Source: Chitinophaga solisilvae
GTDB taxonomy: Bacteria; Bacteroidota; Bacteroidia; Chitinophagales; Chitinophagaceae
Direction of reading: 5' to 3'
Length of the DNA stretch: 64,000 nucleotides
NCBI RefSeq assembly: GCF_009928525.1
Contig: NZ_JAABOK010000005.1
Location: 372,692 to 436,691, forward strand
Made by a program: the position numbers and the translations under genes. The notes below the pieces were generated by a model. It did not search any database. It was not told the origin of the DNA and saw only the letters and a list, made by a program, of their open reading frames with translations. How positions within the stretch are numbered: position 1 is the stretch's first letter; every line of letters begins with the position of its first letter. Positions 34,032 to 44,900 of the stretch are shown piece after piece.

Positions 34032-34424
34032 CCAATTGAAGAAAACCGTTAACCAAAATCACTGCAAAATGAAACATTTGTTGTTGTGTAGCTATTGACC
34101 TGGCCTCAGGAGGATCTATGTTGTATTGCTGGTAAGCTATCCTGTTAACTTTTAGCCCGGAAATGCTATTTCATACCTGGTTATCTGCCTTGATTAAATA
34201 CGCCGTATTTAATCAACAGGGATCCTATTGCCAATACTCCCGGAAAAATTTCGTAGTCATTATATATCAACCGAACTAAATCCATCACATGGTACAAGTA
34301 ACATCATACCTGTCTGGTTAGTTATTCCATCAGTTTCACACTGAGTTAAACATCACTGCACCGCAGAAGGCCCTTCTTTGCCCGGTTTTTACGAAGAACC
34401 GGATAGGGCATCCTATTACCCGAA
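34032..34424. other. Intergenic leader of the third susC, 393 nt
   Basis: No gene is visible. It contains the perfect dyad at 34190-34216 and, just before susC, a GC-rich imperfect hairpin around 34380-34411 (GGTTTTTACGAAGAACC core). It is probably the site where the cognate ECF factor starts transcription of susC and the genes behind it. Confidence 0.5.
34190..34216. promoter_or_regulatory. Perfect 12-bp dyad upstream of susC
   Basis: TTGATTAAATAC (34190-34201) and GTATTTAATCAA (34205-34216) are exact reverse complements with loop GCC. No T-run follows, so it is more likely a protein-binding dyad or a leader hairpin than a terminator. It lies 159 nt after the fecR stop and 208 nt before the susC start. 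Confidence 0.55.
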
Positions 34425-37400
34425 ATGAACGAACAAACAAACACTAATATGTTACGAAAAGCACAACACTATCTATGTTTTGTCACGCTGCTCATGGCTG
34501 TGCTACATGCCAGGGCCAGCGCTGCGGACCTTCAGGATGCACTGGACAAAAAAATTACCATTCAGCTACGCAACGTGGTACTCAAGGATGCGCTGGATAA
34601 AATCAGTAACCTCGCTGAAGTATCCTTTGTATATGTGGGTAACGATGCCCTCAATGCCAATAAGGTAAGCGTCTCCGCCCATAACGAAAAAGTAGGGGAC
34701 CTCCTTAATAAAATACTGACACCCTATGCACTGTCCTACAGCGTTATCTATGACCGTATCGTTATCAAACACGATGCGAACAGGAAAATTACCGGACTAA
34801 CGCAAACGGGCATACTGAAACAGGTACAGCCAAAACTTACTGATGTTAGAGGCGTGGTGGTATCTGAAAAGAAAGAACCGCTGCCGGGGGTATCTATCCT
34901 TATCAAAGGCTCCGGCCGCGGCACCACCACAAATGCCAAAGGGGAGTTCGAAATAAAGCGAGTTGCCGGCGATGCTGTACTGGTATTCAACTTCACAGGG
35001 TATAAAATGGAAGAAGTACATTCCAGCGAGTTTAAGAACGGCAGCCTCAGTATTATCCTCAAGGAAAAACCCACCCGTCTTCAGGAAGTGGTGGTAACCG
35101 GTTTCCAGAGTATCGATAAAAGCAAATTCTCCGGCGCCGCCACCCGCCTGAAAAGTGAGGATGCGCGCATAGAAGGTGTTGTAGATGTAAGCCGTATGCT
35201 GGAAGGACGTGTGGCTGGTCTTGCCGTACAAAACGTTTCCGGCACTTTTGGTACTGCTCCCAAAATCCGTGTTCGCGGCGCCACCTCCATCAACGGTGAT
35301 AATAAACCCCTCTGGGTGGTAGACGGGGTGGTGCTGGAAGATGTGGTGAACATCTCCAACGACCAGCTCTCCAGCGGCGATCCTACTACCTTGCTCGGCT
35401 CTGCGGTGGCAGGGCTTAATGCCAACGATATTGAAAGTTTCGATATCCTCAAGGATGCCGCTGCTGCTGCCCTGTACGGTGCGCGCGCCATGAACGGCGT
35501 GGTGGTCATCACCACCAAAAAAGGCCGTGCAGGCAAGCCCGTTATTGCCTACAGCGGCAATTTCAGTACCCAGCTGAAACCCAACTACAACAACTTCAAT
35601 ATCATGAACTCCGGACAGCAGATGTCTGTACTGGCGGAACTGGAAAGGAAAGGAATCCTGACTTCCGACATTCTCTCCCGCGCTGATATCGGCGTGTTCG
35701 GGAAAATGTACGAGCTGATGGATGCGGACGCCAACGGCGGTTTTCCCGTTATTAACGATCCGGCTGCCAGGAAAGCATTCCTGCTGCGATACGCCAACGC
35801 CAATACAGACTGGTTCGGATTACTCTTCCGGAACAACTTCGTGCAGGAACACTCTCTCAGTATCTCCTCCGGTACAGATAAATCGCAATCCTATTTCTCT
35901 ACCAGCTTCTTCAGCGATAACGGCTGGACCCTGGCAGATAAGGTTAACAGATATACGCTCAACTACCGTAATACCTATAAATTCACAGACAGGTTGTCAG
36001 CCGGATTCTCCGCGCTGGCATCTGTGCGTCAGCAAAAGGCTCCCGGCGCGCTCACCCGTAGCAGTAACCCCGTGGAAGGCCAGTATGACCGCGACTTCGA
36101 TATCAACCCGTTCAGCTATTCCCTCAACACCAGCCGTACGTTAACTGCCTATGATCAGAACGGCAATATGGAATTTTTCAGGAGAAACTATGCTCCCTTT
36201 AATATCATCAACGAACTGAAAAATAATTTTCTCGACCTCAATATGATGGATCTCCGCCTGCAGGGAGATCTGGGCTGGAAGCTGACCAAAAATATCCGTT
36301 ATGAATTCACCGGCGCGATCAGGTATGTGAAGTCCTCGCGCGAACACCAGATTACAGAAAGTGCCAACATGGCCAATGCATACCGCGCTGCAGGCAATGC
36401 TACCATCGCCAGAAGAAATAAATTTCTGTACCATAATCCTGATGATCCCGATGCACAGCCGGTCATAGTGCTGCCCGCCGGTGGTTTCTACAACCGTACG
36501 GAAGATCAGCTGATGAATTTCGACTTCCGTAACGGTATCACCTATACGGATACCTTCGCGCAGAAACATAATATCAACGTACTGATCGGCCAGCAGGTGA
36601 AATATGCTGACCGCCAGAATGCTTCCAATACCGGCTACGGCTACCAGTATGATAATGGCGGAACGCCTTTCCTGGATTACCGTATCCTGAAACAAACCAT
36701 TGAAAGCAATTTTCCTTATTACAGCATGGGCCGCGACTATGACCGCTTTGCAGCCTTCTACGCTTCAGGTACCTATGCCTTCAATAACAAATATAACCTC
36801 ACCGCCACCGGCCGCTATGATGGCTCCAACAGATTAGGTCAGTCCCGCAAGGCCAGATGGCTCCCCACCTGGAGCATTGCCGGTTCCTGGAATATAGACA
36901 GGGAGCCGTTTGCCGCGCGCCTGAACTGGCTGGATTATCTTACCCTGCGTGCCAGCTACGGCCTCACCGCCAGTATGGGACCCGCCACCAACTCCAATAT
37001 TGTCTATCAGACAATTAATACCAGAAGACCACACCTCAATGAAGTGGAGTCTGTCATCAGGCTGGCACATCTGCAGAACGATGATCTTACCTGGGAGAAA
37101 CTGTATACTACCAACGTGGGGCTGGACGGAGGATTCTTTAGCAACAGGCTGAACTTTTCCGTGGATGTATATACCCGTAAAAGCTTTGACCTCATCAGCA
37201 TTATCAAAACGTCCGGTATAGGAGGCGAAACCTACAAAGCCGCCAACTACGCAGATATGAGCTCGCAGGGAGTGGAAATAATGGTAGGAGGGGATGTGAT
37301 GCGTAAAAAGAATTTCACCTGGAAAACCAATGTCACCTTCGGTTACAATACCAACAAAATCACCAACGCCAAAAACGTTCCAGGCATCTTTGACCTGGTA

Positions 37401-38093
37401 GTGGCGGAAGGTGGTAACAAGGAAGGTTACCCGGTGCGCAGCCTGTTCTCCCTGCAGTACAAGGGCCTGGACCCCAAATCCGGCATACCTTCTTTCATTA
37501 ATCACGAAGGCGCTGTAAGCTCTGATGTGTTCCTGCAGGACCTGAATACCAGCCACCTGGTATATGAAGGCCCGGTAGATCCTCCGGTGACGGGCGGTTT
37601 CTCCAACACCTTCCGTTACAAATCCCTTTCCCTCAATGTATTCTTTACCTACCAGTGGGGGAATAAAATACGCCTGTATCCTGCTTTCAAAACATCCTAT
37701 TCTGATCTCGATGCGATGCCCAAAGAGTTTTACGACCGCTGGGTAATGCCGGGGGATGAAGGTAAAACAAGGGTGCCTTCTATTGTGGATGCATTTGAAC
37801 AAACGCTGATACGCGGCGCCTATCCCTATAATAATTACAACTATTCAACCGAAAGAGTGGCCAAAGGTGATTTCATCCGGCTGAAGACAGTGTCGCTTAC
37901 CTATCAGCTGCCGGTTTCCCTGATCCGCCTTGTTGGTTTCAACAGCATGTCTGTTACCGGCGCTGCGGTGAATCCCTGGCTGATTTATGCCGACAAAAAG
38001 CTGCAGGGGCAGGATCCTGAGTTCTTCAATTCCGGCGGCGTAGCGCAGCCCATACAGAAACAGTTCACGCTATCCATCAAAGTAGGCATCTAA
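34425..38093 (+). CDS. SusC/RagA-type TonB-dependent transporter with STN domain
   Basis: A 1222-aa outer-membrane protein: signal peptide (about 10-33), STN domain (about 44-115; ITIQLRNVVLKDALDKISNL), carboxypeptidase-regulatory-like domain (about 138-215; VRGVVVSEKKEPLPGVSILI), plug with the SusC signature (ILKDAAAAALYGARAMNGVV) and the beta-barrel, ending SIKVGI. The STN domain matches the ECF/FecR pair upstream. Its partner SusD and the metallohydrolase and DUF4302 lipoproteins behind it form a recurrent set whose cargo is not known; peptides or a metal-chelate are possible, a glycan is not required because no glycoside hydrolase is encoded here. Confidence 0.96.
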   Translation: MNEQTNTNMLRKAQHYLCFVTLLMAVLHARASAADLQDALDKKITIQLRNVVLKDALDKISNLAEVSFVYVGNDALNANKVSVSAHNEKVGDLLNKILTPYALSYSVIYDRIVIKHDANRKITGLTQTGILKQVQPKLTDVRGVVVSEKKEPLPGVSILIKGSGRGTTTNAKGEFEIKRVAGDAVLVFNFTGYKMEEVHSSEFKNGSLSIILKEKPTRLQEVVVTGFQSIDKSKFSGAATRLKSEDARIEGVVDVSRMLEGRVAGLAVQNVSGTFGTAPKIRVRGATSINGDNKPLWVVDGVVLEDVVNISNDQLSSGDPTTLLGSAVAGLNANDIESFDILKDAAAAALYGARAMNGVVVITTKKGRAGKPVIAYSGNFSTQLKPNYNNFNIMNSGQQMSVLAELERKGILTSDILSRADIGVFGKMYELMDADANGGFPVINDPAARKAFLLRYANANTDWFGLLFRNNFVQEHSLSISSGTDKSQSYFSTSFFSDNGWTLADKVNRYTLNYRNTYKFTDRLSAGFSALASVRQQKAPGALTRSSNPVEGQYDRDFDINPFSYSLNTSRTLTAYDQNGNMEFFRRNYAPFNIINELKNNFLDLNMMDLRLQGDLGWKLTKNIRYEFTGAIRYVKSSREHQITESANMANAYRAAGNATIARRNKFLYHNPDDPDAQPVIVLPAGGFYNRTEDQLMNFDFRNGITYTDTFAQKHNINVLIGQQVKYADRQNASNTGYGYQYDNGGTPFLDYRILKQTIESNFPYYSMGRDYDRFAAFYASGTYAFNNKYNLTATGRYDGSNRLGQSRKARWLPTWSIAGSWNIDREPFAARLNWLDYLTLRASYGLTASMGPATNSNIVYQTINTRRPHLNEVESVIRLAHLQNDDLTWEKLYTTNVGLDGGFFSNRLNFSVDVYTRKSFDLISIIKTSGIGGETYKAANYADMSSQGVEIMVGGDVMRKKNFTWKTNVTFGYNTNKITNAKNVPGIFDLVVAEGGNKEGYPVRSLFSLQYKGLDPKSGIPSFINHEGAVSSDVFLQDLNTSHLVYEGPVDPPVTGGFSNTFRYKSLSLNVFFTYQWGNKIRLYPAFKTSYSDLDAMPKEFYDRWVMPGDEGKTRVPSIVDAFEQTLIRGAYPYNNYNYSTERVAKGDFIRLKTVSLTYQLPVSLIRLVGFNSMSVTGAAVNPWLIYADKKLQGQDPEFFNSGGVAQPIQKQFTLSIKVGI

Positions 38094-38103
38094 AACAGCA
38101 AAT

Positions 38104-39591
38104 ATGAAACCGCTATACATAACGTCAACCTATACACGCATATTTAAACCGCTGGCAGCTGTTATCCTGGCCGCCGGCATACTATCCCTCTGCGGCTGTA
38201 AAAAATACCTGGAGCAGGTGCCAGACAGTACCTGGACTGATCTCAGCACCCCTGCCAAGGTTTCCAAACTGCTAGGCACCGCTTATCCGCAATCCAGCTA
38301 CATAGCGATGTGCGAAGCGATGTCAGACAACGTAGCCGATAAAGGCGTAGGCGTTTATGACCGCCCTAACCAGGACGCCTATATGTTCCGCGACATACAG
38401 TCTGTGGATGCCGATTCCCCCGAAGCCTACTGGCATGCCTGCTACGAAGCCATTGCCGCTACCAACCAGGCATTACAGGCCTGCGATAAGGCGGAAGACA
38501 AATCAGCGTATACCCATCAGCGTGGTGAAGCCCTGATCGCCCGTGCCTATGCGCACTTTATGCTGGTGAATATTTTCGCAGCCATGTACGACCCTGCCAC
38601 AGCCGCCGGCGCGCCGGGCATTCCCTATGTAACAGAACCGGAAACAGTGGTGATCAAACAGTATCAGCGCCGCACGGTAGCCTATGTATATGACATGATT
38701 GAACGAGATCTGCTGGAAGGACTTCCGCTCATCAGCGATGACGCCTACAGCGTGCCCCGTTTCCATTTCAACCGCAGCGCAGCCTATGCTTTTGCCACCC
38801 GCTTCTATCTCTATAAAAAAGATTATCAGAAAGTGATCAGCTATGCCAACCAGACTTTCTCCAACAATGATGTAGCCAATAACATGCGCCCATGGAATAC
38901 GAGTTACAGCAGTATGTCGCCCGATCAGCTGAATGATATTTATGCCAATGCCAAAGAAAACGCCAACCTGCTGATCGCGGAAACCAATTCCTTATATGGC
39001 CGCAATGTAGGCCGTTACCGCTACGACCTCGATTATGCCCACCAGATACAGATACTGGGCTATAATGTTACCGGAGGCCGCTGGGCTTTCCCGGTATACT
39101 ACTATGGCTCGCAGGATTATTTCGTACCCAAGCTGACGGAATATTTTGTGAAATCATCCGTGAATGCCACCATTGGCCAGACCTATGTGATGACGCCACT
39201 GTTCACAACCGAAGAAGTTTTGTTCAACAGGGCAGAAGCTAATGCTCACCTGATGAATACCAGTGAAGTGCTGAAAGATCTGAACCTCTACGCCAGCAAA
39301 CGTATACGCAATTATAACCCCGGCGCCCATGAAATCACCCTGGATCGTATTCAGGGCTTCTACGCCATCAGCGACGTAAAAGCCGGACTGATACATACCA
39401 TCCTCGATTTCAAACGTGCTGAATTTTTACAGGAAGGGATGCGCTGGTTTGATCTGCAACGCTACAAAATGACCGTTGTACATACCACCCGCGAAGGAGC
39501 TGTACTGGAACTGAAAGCCGGCGACAAACGCTGCGTATTCCAGATCCCGCAGGCTGCCACTACTTCCGGCGTAGAACTCAACCCAAGGTGA
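38104..39591 (+). CDS. SusD/RagB-family substrate-binding lipoprotein
   Basis: A 495-aa surface lipoprotein with the lipobox SLCGC near residue 31 followed by KKYLEQVPDSTWTDLSTPAK, a typical SusD opening. The C-terminal part has ILDFKRAEFLQEGMRWFDLQ. It starts 11 nt after susC and ends 120 nt before the metallohydrolase gene, the gap being filled by an octamer-repeat element. Confidence 0.94.
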   Translation: MKPLYITSTYTRIFKPLAAVILAAGILSLCGCKKYLEQVPDSTWTDLSTPAKVSKLLGTAYPQSSYIAMCEAMSDNVADKGVGVYDRPNQDAYMFRDIQSVDADSPEAYWHACYEAIAATNQALQACDKAEDKSAYTHQRGEALIARAYAHFMLVNIFAAMYDPATAAGAPGIPYVTEPETVVIKQYQRRTVAYVYDMIERDLLEGLPLISDDAYSVPRFHFNRSAAYAFATRFYLYKKDYQKVISYANQTFSNNDVANNMRPWNTSYSSMSPDQLNDIYANAKENANLLIAETNSLYGRNVGRYRYDLDYAHQIQILGYNVTGGRWAFPVYYYGSQDYFVPKLTEYFVKSSVNATIGQTYVMTPLFTTEEVLFNRAEANAHLMNTSEVLKDLNLYASKRIRNYNPGAHEITLDRIQGFYAISDVKAGLIHTILDFKRAEFLQEGMRWFDLQRYKMTVVHTTREGAVLELKAGDKRCVFQIPQAATTSGVELNPR

Positions 39592-39603
39592 ATGAAATTT
39601 TTT

Positions 39604-39711
39604 GATTTACGGATTTACGGATTTTATGATTTGCCACGAAGGAGTCCGTACCCATCAAATCCGAAAATTCCAAAATGAATAATTAAATATTCAAATAATA
39701 AAATCTCAAAT
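39604..39711. repeat. Octamer-tail imperfect palindrome
   Basis: The left side holds four units with an exact 8-bp period (GATTTACG, GATTTACG, GATTTTAT, GATTTGCC from 39604). The right side, 39657-39711, has AAAT-centred units with the same 8-bp period in the opposite sense (AAATCCGA, AAATTCCA, AAATGAAT and so on) and runs up to the ATG of the metallohydrolase. The two sides are only loosely complementary. The build recalls the heptad-tail palindromes at 7133, 20897 and 60879, but with a different unit. Confidence 0.55.
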
Positions 39712-40611
39712 ATGAAAATGTTGCTTCTCTCCATCTCCTTATTCCTGCTGATGGCATGCAGTAAGAAAGATGATATGGGCAGGGTGGATGATATCCCCGG
39801 CCTGGGTGGCGATACCTGGGTAAAAGGGCCACTGGACCAATGGTTGTATGATACGCTCACACGGCCGTATAATATTGCCGTGAAGTACAAATGGGATCAG
39901 TTTGAATTTGAACTGAACAAAACGTTGGTGCCTGCCCGTGAGGAAAAAATTATTCCGGTGATGCGCGCTATCAAAAAGGTATGGATGAATACCTATATCG
40001 CGGAGGCGGGAGAATTATTCTTCAAAAGATATTGCCCCAAGTTTTTCATTCTCTCCGGCAGTGCCAGCTGGAATGAAAACGGCACCATCACCCTGGGTAC
40101 TGCTGAAGGCGGCCGTAAAGTGGTATTGTATCTCCTCAACGATTTCCTGACCAAGGATATGCCCGGATACAAACTGAAAGACACCGCCAATGTAAAACAG
40201 ATGTTCCACACCATTGAACACGAATTTGGTCACATCCTGCATCAGACCATTATGTACCCCGTAGAATTCAAACGTATCTGCGCCGGGCTGTACACCGCCA
40301 ACTGGAACAATATTGAAGACATGGATGCCCGCCGCGATGGCTTTGTAACACCCTACGCCATGTCTGCCTACGATGAGGATTTTGTAGAGATGATTTCCGT
40401 GATGCTGGTGGAAGGGAAAGACGGATTTGACAAGATTGTGAACAGCATTCCTCCGGGATACAGTGTCAACGGGGTTTCGCAGGAAGAAGCCCGGAACCGG
40501 CTCCGCAAGAAGGAGGCCATGGTGGTAAGTTATTTCCAGACAGTATGGCGCATCAGCTTCTATAGTCTGCAGGCGCGCACCCGCAATGAAATTGTTCAGC
40601 TGTTGTATTAA
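39712..40611 (+). CDS. SusCD-associated zinc metallohydrolase lipoprotein (HExxH)
   Basis: The 299-aa lipoprotein (lipobox LLMAC, residue about 16) carries the zinc motif HEFGH with H170, E171 and H174, and further on EDMDARRDGFVTPYAMSAYD with the acidic residues expected of a third ligand (EDFVEMISVMLV). It matches the group described as substrate import-associated zinc metallohydrolase lipoproteins, which always sit next to SusC/SusD. It probably cuts a peptide or modified substrate at the cell surface before import. Its stop is 10 nt before the DUF4302 start. Confidence 0.9.
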   Translation: MKMLLLSISLFLLMACSKKDDMGRVDDIPGLGGDTWVKGPLDQWLYDTLTRPYNIAVKYKWDQFEFELNKTLVPAREEKIIPVMRAIKKVWMNTYIAEAGELFFKRYCPKFFILSGSASWNENGTITLGTAEGGRKVVLYLLNDFLTKDMPGYKLKDTANVKQMFHTIEHEFGHILHQTIMYPVEFKRICAGLYTANWNNIEDMDARRDGFVTPYAMSAYDEDFVEMISVMLVEGKDGFDKIVNSIPPGYSVNGVSQEEARNRLRKKEAMVVSYFQTVWRISFYSLQARTRNEIVQLLY

Positions 40612-40621
40612 AACTATTGGT

Positions 40622-41917
40622 ATGAGAAAAATTACGCTAAGCTTAATACTGATACTTGCCGGTTTGTACGCCTGTAAAAAGGAAACTGATCCGGTATTCG
40701 ACAAATCTCCTGATGAACGTATCAACGATACGCTCCACCACTACCAGCAGCTGCTGGTGCAGGCTCCTTATGGCTGGAAAGCGCTGATATATCCTGCCGG
40801 CGTGCCGGGCAGCGTATTCAGCTTTTACCTGCAGTTCAACGCTTCCAACCGGGTGCAGATGTTCAGCGATATCAATGCAGCATCCACCGGTACTGTCAAG
40901 GAAAGCAGCTGGCGGCTGAAAGCCCTGCAGCAACCGAGTTTACTGTTCGATACTTATTCCTATATCCATGTGCTTTGTGATCCGGATGCCGGTGAAAACG
41001 GCGGTGAATACGGCCAGGGGCTTGGCTCAGACTTCGAGTTTGCCATCAACGGTATGCATGGCGATACGCTGGTACTCACCGGCCGTTTTCATCGCAGTAA
41101 AGCGGTGCTGATAAAGGCCACTCAGCAGGATAAGGACGATTACTACCAGCATCGTATCAACCGCGGTATTGACAGTATATCCAGATTCCTGACCTATTTC
41201 AAGAAGCTGGTAACGGCTACCGCCAGCTATGATGTGGAAGTAAATAAAAATTTACACCAGATAAAGCTGAGGTGGACTGCCAACGGTAAAGTGAGATCCG
41301 TTGTAACCGGCTACCATTACACTGCTTCAGGTGTGGCCCTGTCGCCCGCATTTAAGGATACCGCCAGAGATGTTATCATCAGCAGTATTGAAAACATCAG
41401 GTGGGCGGGTAGCAGTATCACCTGCGAAATCAATAAGGCAGCAGCAGCCATTACTGAATCCGTTCGTCCTGAAGTGCTGGATATAAGCGCACCGGAACGC
41501 TGGTACAGAACCGCGCAGGACAACAAATCCTACTGGCAGGCAGCAGACGGATTTCATGTCAACGGGGTGGATGATGCGTTTGATATCCGCTCCATTCCCT
41601 CACTGGCCGGCATGGTCTACTGGCCCGGCGACGAATCTTCCGCGGATGTGCTGGGATTTGCCATCACCCCGGCCCAGGGCGGACAGCCCGGCATTGAATT
41701 CGGCGTGTTGTACTATCCGCCCACCTTCACCGATGACGGCCGCGTTGTCTTCAATGAATACAGGGTATTCGGAACCCCGCCGGTAGCCGCACCGGTGAAC
41801 AATACCCGCGCACTCATGAAAGGTAAATCCGGCTTCTACATCGTCCGCACTTCCGAGAAAACCTATGATATGGTAAGTGCATCAGACGGTAAATCATGGA
41901 TTACATGGGTGTTTTGA
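40622..41917 (+). CDS. DUF4302-type lipoprotein
   Basis: A 431-aa lipoprotein (signal sequence with LYAC at residue about 18) that opens with the region DERINDTLHHYQQLLVQAPY, then GWKALIYP, the hallmark of DUF4302 proteins. The body is beta-rich. These proteins recur next to the HExxH lipoprotein and SusCD; function unknown, probably a surface accessory that binds the cargo. ATG 40622 is used because it begins the signal sequence; a frame from 40586 overlaps the previous gene. The giant adhesin starts 48 nt downstream, so this gene may be co-transcribed with it. Confidence 0.87.
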   Translation: MRKITLSLILILAGLYACKKETDPVFDKSPDERINDTLHHYQQLLVQAPYGWKALIYPAGVPGSVFSFYLQFNASNRVQMFSDINAASTGTVKESSWRLKALQQPSLLFDTYSYIHVLCDPDAGENGGEYGQGLGSDFEFAINGMHGDTLVLTGRFHRSKAVLIKATQQDKDDYYQHRINRGIDSISRFLTYFKKLVTATASYDVEVNKNLHQIKLRWTANGKVRSVVTGYHYTASGVALSPAFKDTARDVIISSIENIRWAGSSITCEINKAAAAITESVRPEVLDISAPERWYRTAQDNKSYWQAADGFHVNGVDDAFDIRSIPSLAGMVYWPGDESSADVLGFAITPAQGGQPGIEFGVLYYPPTFTDDGRVVFNEYRVFGTPPVAAPVNNTRALMKGKSGFYIVRTSEKTYDMVSASDGKSWITWVF

Positions 41918-41965
41918 TGATCCCTCACATCAACTAAAACTGAAAAACCAGAAAACGTTCACTAT

Positions 41966-44900
41966 ATGAGAAATTATACGCTTTCTTTCCTATACCGGTC
42001 AACATGGCTCACTGCCCTGTTGCTGATACTGGTTTGCCGGCTTTCTGCCCAGGTGAATATCAGTATCGGCAGCGCCACCAGCGGTAACTCGGATATCGGA
42101 TATCCATGCCCGTTACAGGATTATTATGAGGGCAACAGGGCGCAATACCTGTACACCGCTGCGGAACTGACCGCGGCAGGTATGGGGCCAGGCGCTGTCA
42201 GCGGCCTCAAGTTTTTTGTCAAAAACCTGAACGGAGCAGGGCTCATCGAGCAATACGCTATCAGGATCGGTACCACTACCACCGCATCTCTCAGTGATAA
42301 TTCCTGGGAGAACGCCCCTAACGTAGTGTTTGCACCGGCAGACTATACCCCCGTTGCCGGTACCAACTCCTTTACACTGGCCAGCCCGATGTTCTGGAAC
42401 GGCACCGACAATATTGTAGTAGAAGTCTGCAGCGGCTCGCCCACCAGCAGCGGCGCCACCTTCTACACCAAGAATGTGGAAGTGCCTTATACTACCGGGC
42501 TTTCCTTCAACGGCTCACATACCTACCGGGCCGATGATGAAGACAACCTTTGTGGTACCGCAGAAACCGAGAATACCGGTAGCATGACCACCCGGCCCGA
42601 CATCACCTTTGTATGGACGCTGGCATCCGCATGTACAGGCACACCTACCGCCGGTACTGTTACTTCCAGCGCCTCCACCGTATGCCTCAATGCCAGCTTT
42701 ACCCTGAAACTGACCGGCACCACCCTGGCCTCCGGACTTACCTACCAGTGGCAGGCATCCACCACTCCGGGCACCTGGACAAATATCTCCGGCGCTACTA
42801 CCAATCAGCTCACAACCTCACAAGCAGCCACCACTACCTATCGTTGCGTGGTAACCTGTACAGGCAGCAGCCAGAGCGCCAACTCCACCACCGTTACCGT
42901 TACCTCGCCCACACTGGCAGGCGGTACCTTCTTCATCGACAGATTACATCCGACTGCCCCCAATACTTTCGGCTCTTTCAATGATGCCTACAACTTCATG
43001 AAGTGTGGTATCAATGCGCCTATTGTTTTCAATGTTGTTGCCGGCAGCGGCCCCTATATTGAACAACTGAACATGCAGCCCGTCCCCGGCGCTTCTGCTG
43101 CCAACACCATTACTTTTAACGGTAACGGAGATACGCTCAGATTCACCGGCACCAGCGGCAACCGCGCAGTTATTCAGCTGAATGATGCCGACTATATCAC
43201 CTTCAGCAACCTGGTGATAAAAGCTACCGGCACAGGCTCCTCCGGATACGGATGGGGCGTAGGACTTACCAATGATGCAGACTACAACGCTGTTAAAAAC
43301 TGTACTATCATTGTGGATTCCACTTCCAGTTCCTCTTCTGCCTACGCAGGTATAGTCATCAGTAGCTCTGTTACTTCTCCTACTACTACCGGCAGCGCAA
43401 AATGCGATTTCAATACTTTCGATGGTAATAAAATCATCGGCGGGTATTATGGTATCGTGATGACAGGAAGCAATACCATGGCCAATGGTAACAACCGTAT
43501 CATCAACAATACCATTAGTGAATTCTATAACTACGGCGTGTATGCGCTCGGATCATTTAATACATTAATTGAGAATAACCATATCAGCAGACCTGCCAGA
43601 TTCAACGCAGGCGCCTTCTATGGGATCTATTTTTCAGACCTGAATACCAAGGCCAATATCACGCGGAACCGCATCAGCAATCCGTTTGGCGGCGTAACAA
43701 GCAGCACTTCTTCTGCCTATGGTATTTACTTTACCAGCACAGATGCCCTGGTGCAGCTGGAAAATATAGTCAGCAACAACGTTATCTATAACTTCACCGG
43801 TAAGGGAGATGCCTATGGTATCTATAACTCCAGCTCCGATAACGTATGGTATTTCCACAATACCATTGTGATGGATGGAAGTTCTACCAACTCTGCCACC
43901 TATACCACGCGCGGGTTCTATCAGACCACCAAGGCCGATGGTATAGAATTCCTGAATAACCTGATCTCCGTAACCCGTGGTGGTGGCGGCAGCAAGTATG
44001 CTGTTTACTTCTCGGCCACCAACGGTACCATTCATGCCAACCGCAACCTGTATTTCCTCTCCGCACCCGGAGGTACCAGCTATACCGGTTATTATACTGC
44101 CAACCGCGCTACGCTGCTCGACTGGCAGACTGCTTCCTCGCAGGACACCGCTTCGCTGGCCTCTAATCCTTTGTTTGTTGCGCCGGCTTCCGGTAATTAT
44201 CAACCCGCGAATGCCAGCATCGATAATAAAGGTATTCCGAGAGGTATCACCGTAGATGTTAACAATGCTGTGAGAAGTACTACCACGCCGGATATAGGCG
44301 CTTACGAGTTTACACCCGGCCCCTGCGTGACACCGCCGGTGGCAGGTGCAGCTACCGTAAGCAATACGCCTGTCTGCGTGAACAGAAAGGTAGCCCTGAG
44401 CCTGATTAACAATAGTATCGGACTGGGTCAGACTTATCAGTGGCAGAGCGCATCTGTTGCTGCCGGCCCTTATACCAATCTCGGTAATGTGCTTTCCAAT
44501 CCGGATACTGTTATCACCTCTGCAGCAACACGATATTATCGTGTAGCCGTTACATGCAGTGGCAATACCAGCTACAGCGATCCGGTACTGCTGACCGTTA
44601 ACCCGGCCTTCCCCGGTGGTAATCATTATACCATTAATAAAAACCAGCCTGCCAGCGCATCCAACTTTGTCAGCTTCAATGCAGCCAAAGCAGCGATGGA
44701 ATGCGGTATAGCAGGTCCGGTGGTATTCAATGTAGTGGCCGGCTCCGGTCCGTATATTGAACAGCTGGTGCTGGATTCCATTGCCGGTACTTCTGCTGTC
44801 AACACCATTACCTTTAAAGGCAACGGCGATACCATCCGCTTTAAACCGGTTGATGACAACGAACGTGCCGTGATTAAACTACGCAGTGCGGATTATATCA

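Noticed and set aside
34380..34411. GC-rich hairpin before the third susC as terminator
   Set aside because: The stem is imperfect and lacks a T-run; it is too close to the susC start to be a useful terminator.
36834..37802. 322-codon minus-strand frame opposite the third susC
   Set aside because: Antisense by-product of codon use in a well-supported SusC gene; no start context or motif.
43634..44626. 330-codon minus-strand frame opposite the giant adhesin
   Set aside because: Repetitive complement of the beta-helix coding sequence; no family features.
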